Assembly: GCA_037043015.1 (NCBI GenBank)
Contig: CM073322.1
Coordinates: forward strand, 13,837,601-13,901,600
Direction: 5' to 3'
Source of the DNA: Bryum argenteum
Taxonomy: Eukaryota > Streptophyta > Bryopsida > Bryales > Bryaceae
DNA: 64,000 nucleotides
The notes under the pieces are model-generated. The model ran no database searches. It was not told where the DNA came from and saw nothing but the letters and a program-made list of their open reading frames with translations. Both the position numbers and the translations under genes were made by a program. Positions within the stretch are counted from its first letter, which is position 1. The number at the start of each line of letters is the position of its first letter. Positions 10,800-19,262 of this stretch are shown in pieces.

Positions 10800-10934
10800 G
10801 CAACCGCTCCTGAGGCTCCCGTGGTGTGTGAGCCTCCGGCGTGGGAGCCCGCCTGTGCTCCCGCTCCGACGAGGGGCGGCGGCGCCCCACCACCCACGGC
10901 TGTCTCCGCCCCTCCTCCTATTCGAGGATACTAG
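10800..10934 (+). pseudogene. truncated fifth copy of the secreted peptide gene
   Basis: The frame starting at 10800 reads ATAPEAPVVCEPPAWEPAC, then APAPTRGGGAPPPTAVSAP and PPIRGY before TAG at 10932-10934. This matches the C-terminal 44 residues of the peptide family, with two Cys substitutions. There is no signal peptide or ATG because the 5' half is replaced by the TTAA-element fragment. The DNA after the stop (tagctatggaggttgctc, then gcagcagtgccgtgaccgt) still matches the 3' flanks of copies 3 and 4 as far as about 11040. Orientation is opposite to copies 3 and 4. Confidence 0.8.
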
Positions 10935-11040
10935 CTATGGAGGTTGCTCTTCCATGCGCCTTGAAGCTACGACTTCATTCTTTTGAAAATTGGTAGGCAT
11001 TGCAGCAGTGCCGTGACCGTACCGGTTGCCAGTACAGAGA

Positions 11041-12240
11041 GTCGATCGATTTAATTTGGCTTGTGTGCAATGTGTATAATCATGCAATTCTTTTTGTAAA
11101 TAAATATGGCATTTGGAGCTGCTTGCAATTCATTGCTATGGTTGGAATCGATATCAAAGTATTGACTGTTTTTATTTTTTACGTTTGTTGTTTTGATCAA
11201 GTTCATGTGGCATAGATGATCATATTCGTTACATTGAGACGTTGCGAAAAGAAGAAACTCTGAAAGTCATCACTTTCTATGTATGCAGTCAATTACTTCT
11301 GTTTCTTGTCAATGTAGAAGATTAACTCTGCATATAATAAATTTTACGATTTAGAAAGAGTAGCCATTCATGGTGCAGAACGTGAAAAGGCTAGGGTTGG
11401 ATTGCAAGTTTCGTCATATTGATGCTTTTGAAAAATATTAAACTTCGGATTCCACTTTTTATATGGTTTGCTCAAAAAGAGAGCATAAAAAGTCTCAATT
11501 TAACATGTCCGCACAGCCAGATTTGAGAATTTGTTTGCTTTGGTATCAAGCAGCTCATCTGGATTTGTTGATTTTCGGGTTTACATGTGCCATGATTAAT
11601 CGAATCATTATGAAAAAAATGCCAAAATTGCACATGATACACGTACTGTTTTTTACAAGATTGAAATTTCTTAAATCTCAAAATGAGACATATAACATCG
11701 CCAACTATTTCATAAGAGGTTGAAATTCATACCCCTTGTTGATCAGACGTATCGGAAATGCGGCATTCAAGATGGTGATATAAGGGAGTTTCAGTGTATA
11801 CGAACAGAGCAACTTACCAATAATAGATGATTAGAACGGTGTTTCCGGAATATGGATAGTCGTGCAAAAAGCTCTCTCCAGCAATCAAGCTCCACACGAA
11901 TCCAATTTCACTTGATGAAGGGAGATCACTACTAATCTGCACGACATGAAAGTATATTAATCGAAATCAACACACATCCCACTGATCCTCGTGGTTCCGG
12001 ATTCACGAGAATGATATACTAAAAATAGAACATTCTTTCCTTAATCTCCACCGACTCCCAGAATAGAGCATGTTGATCGAGCGATTTTCGACAGTCACTT
12101 GCACTGTTTTCATGCTAATCGAAACAGACTTGCAAAGCACAGTGGCTGCTATCATGAAATCATGCAAATGCCATCATCCCACAGCCGAAATTCGCCCCCA
12201 GACAATCTGCTTCCATCGGCCATAGCAGAAATCCGACTCT
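11041..12240. other. intergenic, no gene seen
   Basis: The residual 3' flank of the broken copy 5, then AT-rich DNA and the upstream region of the next gene. Small frames at 11463-11723 and its antisense have no recognisable domain. Confidence 0.4.
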
Positions 12241-12241
12241 G

Positions 12242-12248
12242 TATAAAC
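12242..12248 (+). promoter_or_regulatory. TATA box candidate for the repeat-bearing secreted protein
   Basis: TATAAAC at 55-61 bases before the ATG at 12303, implying a short leader of about 25-30 bases. Confidence 0.45.
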
Positions 12249-12302
12249 AATGACAGCATTGCGATCGATCGCAGTAGAATTCTAAAGTAGGGTGTGGATT
12301 CG

Positions 12303-12962
12303 ATGGCGAGAGAAGGGATTGTAGTATTGGTGGTGGTCACTTGCCTTGTAAGTGCGGTAGCTGGGACATTGCAAGATGGACTGCCGCGACCGACAAACAT
12401 CGCCGACGAGCCGTTCAAATCACACGGGCCGCTTCCGGAGACGAAGTATCCCAACGGCACAGTAGCGAAGTGCAAGTGGTACGGATTCAGAAACACGATG
12501 CACACTGAACGCATCGTAACTGCTTGCGTGAACGAATTGCGCACAGCGCTCGCCGATTCGTCGCTGGAATTGATCCTGGAGCCATTTGCGTACTACTATT
12601 TGGCTGGCGATGTGGGAGCTGACCCTGCCACCGATGAGCGTTACTGCTACGAAGGATGTTTTGATATCGATAGCGGATCTTACAACAGCCCCGCTCCTTC
12701 TCCTGGCGGCAACTTTCTTGAAGGCCCATCGCTCGCTCCTTCTCCTGGCGGCAATTTTATTGAAGGGCCGTCGCCGGCTACTTCTCCTGGTGGAGACTTT
12801 CTTAGAGGCCCGTCGCTGGCTCCTTCTACTCGCAACAATCTCCTCAGAGGCCCCTCGCTCGCTCCATCGTTCTCGCCGTGCCACAGTAGAGCACCGGTTC
12901 CTTCTCCTGCTTACGCTCCAAGCTTAGAATCTCCAACGTCTTCGCCCGAATCAGGCGCTTAG
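12303..12962 (+). CDS. secreted protein with SPGGNFLEGPSLAP repeats
   Basis: Single-exon frame of 219 residues. ATG at 12303 is the first Met after an in-frame GTG and gives MAREGIVVLVVVTCLVSAVAG, a clear signal peptide. Residues about 22-125 form a non-repetitive domain with several Cys (KCKWYGF, VTACVNEL, RYCYEGCF) and an NGT glycosylation site. Residues about 131-186 hold four 14-residue units APSPGGNFLEGPSL, the last two degenerate, followed by a Pro/Ser-rich tail ending SPESGA. The Ala-Pro-Ser content suggests hydroxyproline O-glycosylation as in arabinogalactan proteins. I do not recognise the N-terminal domain. It lies 1 kb before another secreted low-complexity gene in the same orientation, whose tail also contains SPES. 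Confidence 0.7.
   Translation: MAREGIVVLVVVTCLVSAVAGTLQDGLPRPTNIADEPFKSHGPLPETKYPNGTVAKCKWYGFRNTMHTERIVTACVNELRTALADSSLELILEPFAYYYLAGDVGADPATDERYCYEGCFDIDSGSYNSPAPSPGGNFLEGPSLAPSPGGNFIEGPSPATSPGGDFLRGPSLAPSTRNNLLRGPSLAPSFSPCHSRAPVPSPAYAPSLESPTSSPESGA
12693..12860 (+). repeat. 42-bp in-frame tandem repeat, four units
   Basis: Units start gctccttctcctggcggcaa and repeat every 42 bases. Units 1 and 2 are nearly identical, unit 3 moderately and unit 4 strongly diverged, all in frame inside the secreted protein gene. Confidence 0.9.
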
Positions 12963-13964
12963 TCTCTCCTCCTTTCTAAGATACTTTCATAGTTCGCTGA
13001 TCCGTAGAGTAGTTCAACACGGGATATAGATGCGTCCTTTCAGGAATGTAAACATTACCTGACAGTGATGAGATTTGTTACTGATCTCGGTGGAAGTAGG
13101 CGCAGTGGAGTTAGTCTTGGAAAAGAATGTCGAAATCATATTTCTTGGAACTTCTCATTGAATTTCTCGGTCATGAAGTTGTTGCGTGTAATGGATTGAT
13201 CCCTCAAAATTTCTATCATTTCGGCATGCATTGTGCTGCGTTTGAACGATAATTATTTGGAGTCATTTATAAGCAATCTTTGATCAGCACCTTCCAACTG
13301 ATGCCGTGGTCGCTTCCACGCGAGGCTCCGATGCTTCTTCTGACAATCTGGATTGAGTTTCTTTCGCGCGTCATGAGTATTCCTGGTGCAGCAAGAATTG
13401 CATTCCACCTTGATGATTTCATATGATTATCTCACTGTCACAGATTTGATGTGGTCAACAGGAGCTGCAAGAGTAATATAAATGGACATCAAACATACGA
13501 CAAAGAACACAACTACCGATTTCACTAGCCTCTGACATTGTAGACTTATGGCGCCGCGAAACAGAGTCTCTTCTTGAGTTTACAGGTCCTTCAATTTCCC
13601 ACGCAACGTAAGCTGAATAAACGTCTGTGAGTTTCTCTTTCTGTCTCTCATTTGTGTATGTCATCTCAGTAATGTCCAATGTTGGCACAACTTGCATTCT
13701 GCTCTATTCCATAAGAATGCAGGTCTAGCAATACTAGGTTCGTGATGATCCAATACCTCGGTGTTAGCTTCTCGCAATGATTGCTGCCTCTCGAGGAAAT
13801 TTTTAGATGTATCCATGAATAATAGCAATCTGCAAGAGTGATGTAGAACATGCTACTTCACTGAAAATTTTGATCAGAAGAAGCCTAAATAATGTAAGAC
13901 TATTGACATGCTAAGATCTTTCATTCCAGGTGAAATTTGACTTTGTTCTAGCCGTACTGTGACC
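12963..13964. other. intergenic, no gene seen
   Basis: 3' flank of one secreted-protein gene and 5' flank of the next. No exon or repeat recognised. Confidence 0.4.
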
Positions 13965-15092
13965 ATGGCCTTCCAGAGGTCGAAAATGATGATGGCAACA
14001 GCAGTCATGCTGCTTCTCTGTGTTTCTGTGGCAACTTTCGCAAGTGCCAGACCTCTACACAATCAAGGCAGCGTCGTCGCTTCTAAGCCACATGATTCCA
14101 AGTCGCAGGACAATCCTGGAGACGCGATACTTGCAGCTGCTAATGGTGACTCCCTTGATCTCGAGTACTCCGAGCTTGATCAAGACAGCGATACTGCGCT
14201 CACATCAAGCTCGGACGACATAGCCGAAGTGGACTACACTTTGGTTCCTGATGCTCTTTCCCGTTACATTCAAATGGCCAGGAGTCTTCTCAGTGCAGTC
14301 AGTGGTACTAAGTCTACTGATAAGAGCAAGAGCAAAGGTAAATCAAAAACTAAGAAGAAAGGCAAGAAAAAAGGTACAAAATGTGTTTGTGATGATGATG
14401 ACGACAACGATGACGACGATGCCACCTCTCCTGGGCCAGCAACCGATGACGATGATGATGATGACGATGACGACGATGATGACGACGATGACTGCGAGTG
14501 TGACGACGATGATGATGATGACGACGACGATGACGACGATGATGACGACGATGATGACGATGATGACGACGATGATGACGACGATGATGACGACGATGAT
14601 GATGACGATGATGACGACGATGAGCATTGCAAAAAATCGAAGAAGTCGAAGAAGTCGAAGAATTCTGACGATGATGATGACGATGACGATGACGACGACG
14701 ATGATGACGACGATGATTGTGATGATGATGACGACGATGACGACGACGATGATAAACATTGTAAGAAATCTAAACATGGTGATGATGATGACGACGATGA
14801 CGATGACGACGATGATTGTGATGACGACGACGACGATGAGGACGACGACGGCCCTGCTGCTTCTCCTACTTCAAGTAACACATATATCAATGATTCTCCA
14901 ACTTCGTCTCCAACTTCAAGTATTGCAGATGGTAGTGCAAGCAATTCACCAATTTCTACCCCAAGTTCTAACAATGACGAGACAATAGTTGATGCACCAG
15001 TTTCAAGCACAACCAATGAAATTGACAACGGATCAGAAGCATTTTCACCAGAATCAAGTGATGATGTAATTGAACTACAATCCGGGGCATGA
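13965..15092 (+). CDS. secreted poly-aspartate protein
   Basis: Single-exon frame of 375 residues starting MAFQRSKMMMATAVMLLLCV, with signal-peptide cleavage expected near FASARP at about residue 29. Then a normal-complexity acidic segment to about residue 108 and a basic block KSKSKGKSKTKKKGKKKGTK. From about residue 140 there are four Asp blocks (up to about 40 Asp in a row) separated by short Cys-bearing links: KCVC, DCEC, EHCKKSKKSKKSKNS, DCDD, KHCKKSKHG. The last 80 residues are Ser/Pro/Thr-rich, SPTSSPTSS-like, ending ELQSGA. Asp codons mix GAT and GAC and the frame stays open for 1.1 kb on both sides of the repeat, which argues for real coding. Such stretches bind Ca2+ or other cations in mineral-associated proteins; a role here is inference. 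I do not recognise a named family. Confidence 0.68.
   Translation: MAFQRSKMMMATAVMLLLCVSVATFASARPLHNQGSVVASKPHDSKSQDNPGDAILAAANGDSLDLEYSELDQDSDTALTSSSDDIAEVDYTLVPDALSRYIQMARSLLSAVSGTKSTDKSKSKGKSKTKKKGKKKGTKCVCDDDDDNDDDDATSPGPATDDDDDDDDDDDDDDDDCECDDDDDDDDDDDDDDDDDDDDDDDDDDDDDDDDDDDDDDDDEHCKKSKKSKKSKNSDDDDDDDDDDDDDDDDDCDDDDDDDDDDDKHCKKSKHGDDDDDDDDDDDDCDDDDDDEDDDGPAASPTSSNTYINDSPTSSPTSSIADGSASNSPISTPSSNNDETIVDAPVSSTTNEIDNGSEAFSPESSDDVIELQSGA
14390..14850 (+). repeat. interrupted (GAY)n triplet repeat
   Basis: GAT/GAC triplets in three main blocks (about 14390-14620, 14668-14752, 14780-14850) interrupted by Lys/Ser/Cys codons. All lie in frame within the poly-Asp gene and are prone to length variation in whole codons. 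Confidence 0.9.
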
Positions 15093-16720
15093 GTTAGAGT
15101 TTCATTGCAACTTCATAGAATAACTATGTTCTATATTATCATTGGGTAACTTATTACTCATGTGTTGCGATAGTGTTACTAAATAGCTAGTCTTATAGAA
15201 TAATTAACAATCATATTATATGATTGGAAATAAAAAAATAAAAAACCTAAATGAATATGCAATAAGTTTAGAGTAAAGCGTACAAGTGCTAGGTTTACAA
15301 CAATAAGTGCATAATAATTTTTCATCGTTGCAATTTTAGAACATTGCATAGATTGATAGATGTTTGAATCCATAAAGGGACATGTCTCTTAGACTTAGCT
15401 TTTCCAAGGAATTGTATATGGTTGGTGCTTGATACCAATTAGCATTCATCCTTGAAATCTACACAAGATAACGCTTGCACATGATTTTAATTCTTTCATA
15501 TTTCCGTGAAAGTTGTTGCTTGAGACTCTCCTTTCGCCTGTTGTGTATTACAAAGAAGATATTTCTCCTACTTAGATCTTAGCCCCTACACGTGTTTTTT
15601 TTTTACACCACAAGTATAATGCTTTTTGAAGAGTCACTTACATAACTAAAAGTAATGTACTTAGATTTTGAATGACACATTTACCTAAAATTGTACTATC
15701 TAGAGTTTAGAATCAACTACAATAGATATAAAAGAATATTTTAAATGTTGGTATAGTGAAGATATTCTTTGAACATTTAGTTATCAAGTTTATATATAGA
15801 GGATTTTCATGTTTGAAAGTTCAAATTTAAATGAAAAGTTCATATGCAATTAAATATGACATTTGATTCTACAATCTTGTTGACAAGAATATGGATCAAC
15901 TTATTAAAAAAATGACATGAACTATGATGAGGTGAACATACATGAAAGATACCTAGAGACTTGACAAACTCTATGACAACTATGTGAGTTTTTTTTTGGT
16001 CTTAAGAATATAGATTTGTCGTTGAGTAGATTAGTCAGATTACTATGTGTTTGCTTTTTCTATGAATCACCTTAAAGTATTTATTAAACTTACCTAACCT
16101 ACCTATGTAGATAGCAATCCATCTCATCCACTTACACAAAGAATGGAAATGCAACAATACAAAAGACGTAAAAAACACCCTAACATACAATTCTATCGCA
16201 ATCAGCTAATTTTTCCAAAAAATGACCTAAGTGGCAAAGTAACATTTACATCATGAGATTTCTTATATGTTAAATTTTTCAATCTCAAAAAATATGATAG
16301 AAGTCGATCCCGCTTGATACCCTATATTTTACACCCTTTTGCAAGCTATGTGTTTAAACTTAGAAAAACACAAAATAGCCAAAATATTTCTCAATTGTTC
16401 CACGATTTCTAAATCCCCAAACATTAGAACATGAACACCTCCAGATTTACACATATAGACACAACTACACCAAAATCTATGCACCACATTTCAAACCAAT
16501 CATACCAAATAATCAATCAAAGGACCCGTAATGAAAATCTTCAACTCACAAAAATGAGAGGCTTTTGAAACTTACAATGTTGTCGTGTTGTAAGGTTACT
16601 CGTTTGGTGGTTTGCCGAGGCAATAGCCGAGATGTATGATGGTAATGGCGACCAAAATAAAGGTCAACAAGGGTAAAAACTCCTCTAATCTCAATAAAGG
16701 TACGCCCAATTTCAACTCAA
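15093..16720. other. AT-rich intergenic, no gene seen
   Basis: Strongly AT-rich with short homopolymer runs. No exon, tRNA or repeat family was recognised. Confidence 0.45.
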
Positions 16721-16739
16721 TGAGGAAGAGGAAGAGGAA

Positions 16740-16781
<42 letters not shown>

Positions 16782-17070
16782 CAGGACCAGGACCAGGACC
16801 AGGATGAGGACGAGGACGAGGACGAGGACATGGACGAGGACGAGGACATGGACGAGGACGAGGACATGGACGAGGACGAGGACATGGACAAGGACAAGGA
16901 CGAGGACGAGGACGAGGACATGGACGAGGAAAAGGACATGGACGAGGACATGGACGAGGACAAGGACGAGGACATGGACGAGGACAAGGACGAGGACGAG
17001 GACATGGACGAGGACGAGGACATGGACGAGGACGAGGAAGGGGACGAGGACGAGGACGAGGACGAGGAGA
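16721..17070. repeat. (GACGAG)n array with GACATG variants
   Basis: Begins gaggaagaggaag and continues as GACGAG hexamers, with a short GACCAG stretch near 16780-16803 and GACATG punctuating every 12-24 bases. All six frames stay partly open only because of the repeat. The acidic frame (Asp/Glu/Met) opens after a stop at about 16694 and ends at 17144 after a short non-repetitive tail, VDNDVEIEHPDCWNNLGSKT. A coding exon is possible but unsupported by any Met context, splice site or domain. Confidence 0.85.
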
Positions 17071-17501
17071 TGAACAACTTTGTAGACAATGATGTGGAGA
17101 TTGAACATCCTGATTGTTGGAACAACTTAGGAAGCAAAACTTAATAAATATAGTACAGAGGGAATAACTGCACATGCCAAGAGAAAATGCCCAGCCAAGT
17201 TTCAAGCATCCCATCCATGTGTCAATGAAGGCATTTACTAATAAAATTGCGCTAGAGCGGGATTTTTGCAAGTAACAATGTCCATACTCAAAACTTTAAG
17301 ACAAAATGATAATGGGGAAAATTGTGCAAGAGGCTAGAGTATGACCCACGACAAAAATGTTTGACAAATGCGTGCAATATTGCGGCAGCGCTACACCCCC
17401 CACAACGTATTTTTGAGCACGAAAAAGTCTTCTACAACATAACAGCATGATTGTTTGATTAGACCTCCATAGCGAAGCAGTAGCAGAAAGAGGATGCTCA
17501 C

Positions 17502-17602
17502 AGGGTCAACACCGTAGACCGATTCGTAGCAGGAAGAGGAAACGCAAGATAGAACACAATTTTCTTTGTCAATCGGTGAGGCTCTGCAAGCATTGCCCCA
17601 AT
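17502..17602 (-). pseudogene. exon-like fragment with CVLSCVSSSCYESVYGVDP
   Basis: The minus strand reads SPIDKENCVLSCVSSSCYES then VYGVDP, immediately followed by a good donor GTGAGC. The Cys spacing resembles a small secreted plant protein family that, from memory, has ENCVxRCVSxxCYxxVYG, followed in the next exon by DPLEEGE-type residues. I found no following exon with that continuation within 200 bases and no convincing first exon with a signal peptide, so it is either a gene fragment or an incompletely resolved small gene. An acceptor-like CTGCAG lies at about 17610. Confidence 0.3.
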
Positions 17603-18387
17603 GTCCACTGCAGAAAAGCATAAACACCATCAATACACACCGACATTGCTGTCCTAAAGCACAAAAATTTGGCGATTTGCGGACAACTGACTACGAAGTT
17701 CGATGTGGACACAAGCATCGGGCAACTCGACAGGTGTTGTGGAGAATCTCGTACCTGTAAACGTCTTGATAGCATTGCACCTTCCGTTGTCGTGATGATA
17801 TCAGTTATATGTTGTAAAAAACTAAATATAAGTTGATAACCTCATAGTTTCCATGTACCTGGTACGTGGTAAATATATGAGTGTATTATTAGATTAAAAA
17901 TATGTTGTGGTGAGAACCACAGTATAGGCCTAAAGGGATGGATAATAAATTTTTCGTGACAGGCCTATATCTTGGAGGCACTGCATCTTGTCACAGTCTG
18001 GAGGTAGGGGCGCCGGTTGGTGGCATTATTTCCTGCCGTTTACTCGCCAAATAGAGCAAGTCACAAGTTGGTTTGTGTCGCTTCACGGGTCCAATGTGTT
18101 CAACCCTGGACCGGCGAACGCAAAGATCGACTTTCAAGCCAACCAACCAAGTCCGTGTTGCGGGACAAAGAACTCCAAAGCGGGATCAAAGACAAGATTG
18201 AGGGAGACTCAAAAGGAGACCAAGATAAACTAGAAGTGAGGGATTCCTCACACAAGACTGAAACGACACTCAAAGTAAGAGAACAGAGAGTAGTATTGAT
18301 GACCCAAGAGTAGAGGTACAATCAAGTGTTGAAGAGAGTGAAGAACAACGACCTTCAACTCTCTATATATACTAGGCTAGAAGAAAC
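17603..18387. other. intergenic, no gene seen
   Basis: Short frames at 17988-18313 have no domain. A TATA-like tctatatatact lies at 18361-18372, just before the GGAA repeat array. Confidence 0.4.
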
Positions 18388-18680
18388 TTCCGGAGTAAGG
18401 TCCTAGAAGCCCCTATGGAACCTTCCGGAGACTCGTGGGAGCTTCCGGGATCTAGGAAGGTCAAGCGGAACCTTCCGGAAGTTTATGGAACCTTCCGGAA
18501 GTTTATGGAACCTTCCGGAAACAATTGGATCCTTATGGAACCTTCCGGAAGCTTAGAGAAGCTTCCGGAAACTACTATAACTATCTGGAAGCTTGTGGAA
18601 GCTTCCGGAAACTACTAGAGCTATACGGAAGCTTGAGGAAGCTTTCGAAACTGAGAGGAAGGTTCTAAACCTTCCGTAAA
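18388..18680. repeat. GGAANCTTCCGGAA array (heat-shock-element-like)
   Basis: About ten irregular units with a local period of 20 bases around 18470-18540 (tatggaaccttccggaagtt). The core GAAnnTTCnnGAA, three alternating half-sites of a heat-shock element, occurs exactly near 18479, 18499, 18519, 18539, 18569 and 18599, with degenerate copies on both sides. Reading through it gives a low-complexity peptide that I do not believe is coding. Confidence 0.8.
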
Positions 18681-18924
18681 ACTCAAACTTGCAAAATATA
18701 CGGAAACTAGAAAAATCTTTGAGAAGTAGGGTGATCGATCACGGTACTCATGGAGTGTGGATAATACCTGTATGGCATGTCCGTGACAATCCGCGACTTA
18801 TGATCGTATATCGAAAGAATGGCGATTTATTCAGCCCATCGAGTCGGAACTACGAGCCCGAGAACGTGGTGGGGTGAAATTATCCTAGTGGGAACTCATT
18901 TAGTTTATTTATGATTGGAGTTGA

Positions 18925-19262
18925 TGTTGAGTTTCTTACATAATGTTAATATATAGAATAATTCGGTGGAAATCCAACCATTTGGTTGGTACCGAATAAG
19001 TAGAATAGAGTATTTTGTATTTCATTAGTTAAGGAGATAACAAGAGATAAGGGGCAGCATGGAGGTGACCATCCATGCCCAATGGCATGAGAGATGCCAC
19101 ATGGGCATGGTATGGGCCTTGGTGGCCCCCCTTCTCTCTCTCTCTTTTTCTCCTTGGGAGCTGCTGGCTTTGGAGGAGTAGTGTGTTTTGAGTTTTTGGA
19201 GTGAGTTGCTAAGTTTTGAGAATGTTGTAGAGTGTTAAGAGAGCTTTCCGAAATGGTATCAA
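18925..19262 (+). mobile_element. possible LTR remnant followed by a primer-binding-like site
   Basis: TGTTGAG at 18925 resembles the start of plant Copia LTRs. ATGGTATCAAGG near 19252-19263 resembles the start of a binding site for initiator tRNA-Met (TGGTATCAGAGC), matching over its first eight bases after the A. The expected CA at the LTR end is not visible and no gag or pol frame follows. The words ctttttagtg and aggtctgctgcc occur at both about 19300 and 19670, showing an internal repeat downstream. Confidence 0.3.

Noticed and set aside
14270..15028. Minus-strand poly-Ser frame and plus-strand poly-Met/Thr frame over the poly-Asp gene
   Set aside because: Shadow frames of the GAY repeat; only the Asp frame has a signal peptide and unique flanking sequence.
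16596..17271. Several long frames (poly-Ser, poly-Leu/Val, Arg/Thr, Pro/Arg) over the hexamer array
   Set aside because: All are translations of the same (GACGAG)n repeat; no start context, domain or splice sites support any of them.
18415..18618. Frame reading MEPSGDSWELPGS over the GGAA array
   Set aside because: A by-product of the tandem repeat; no homologous content outside it.
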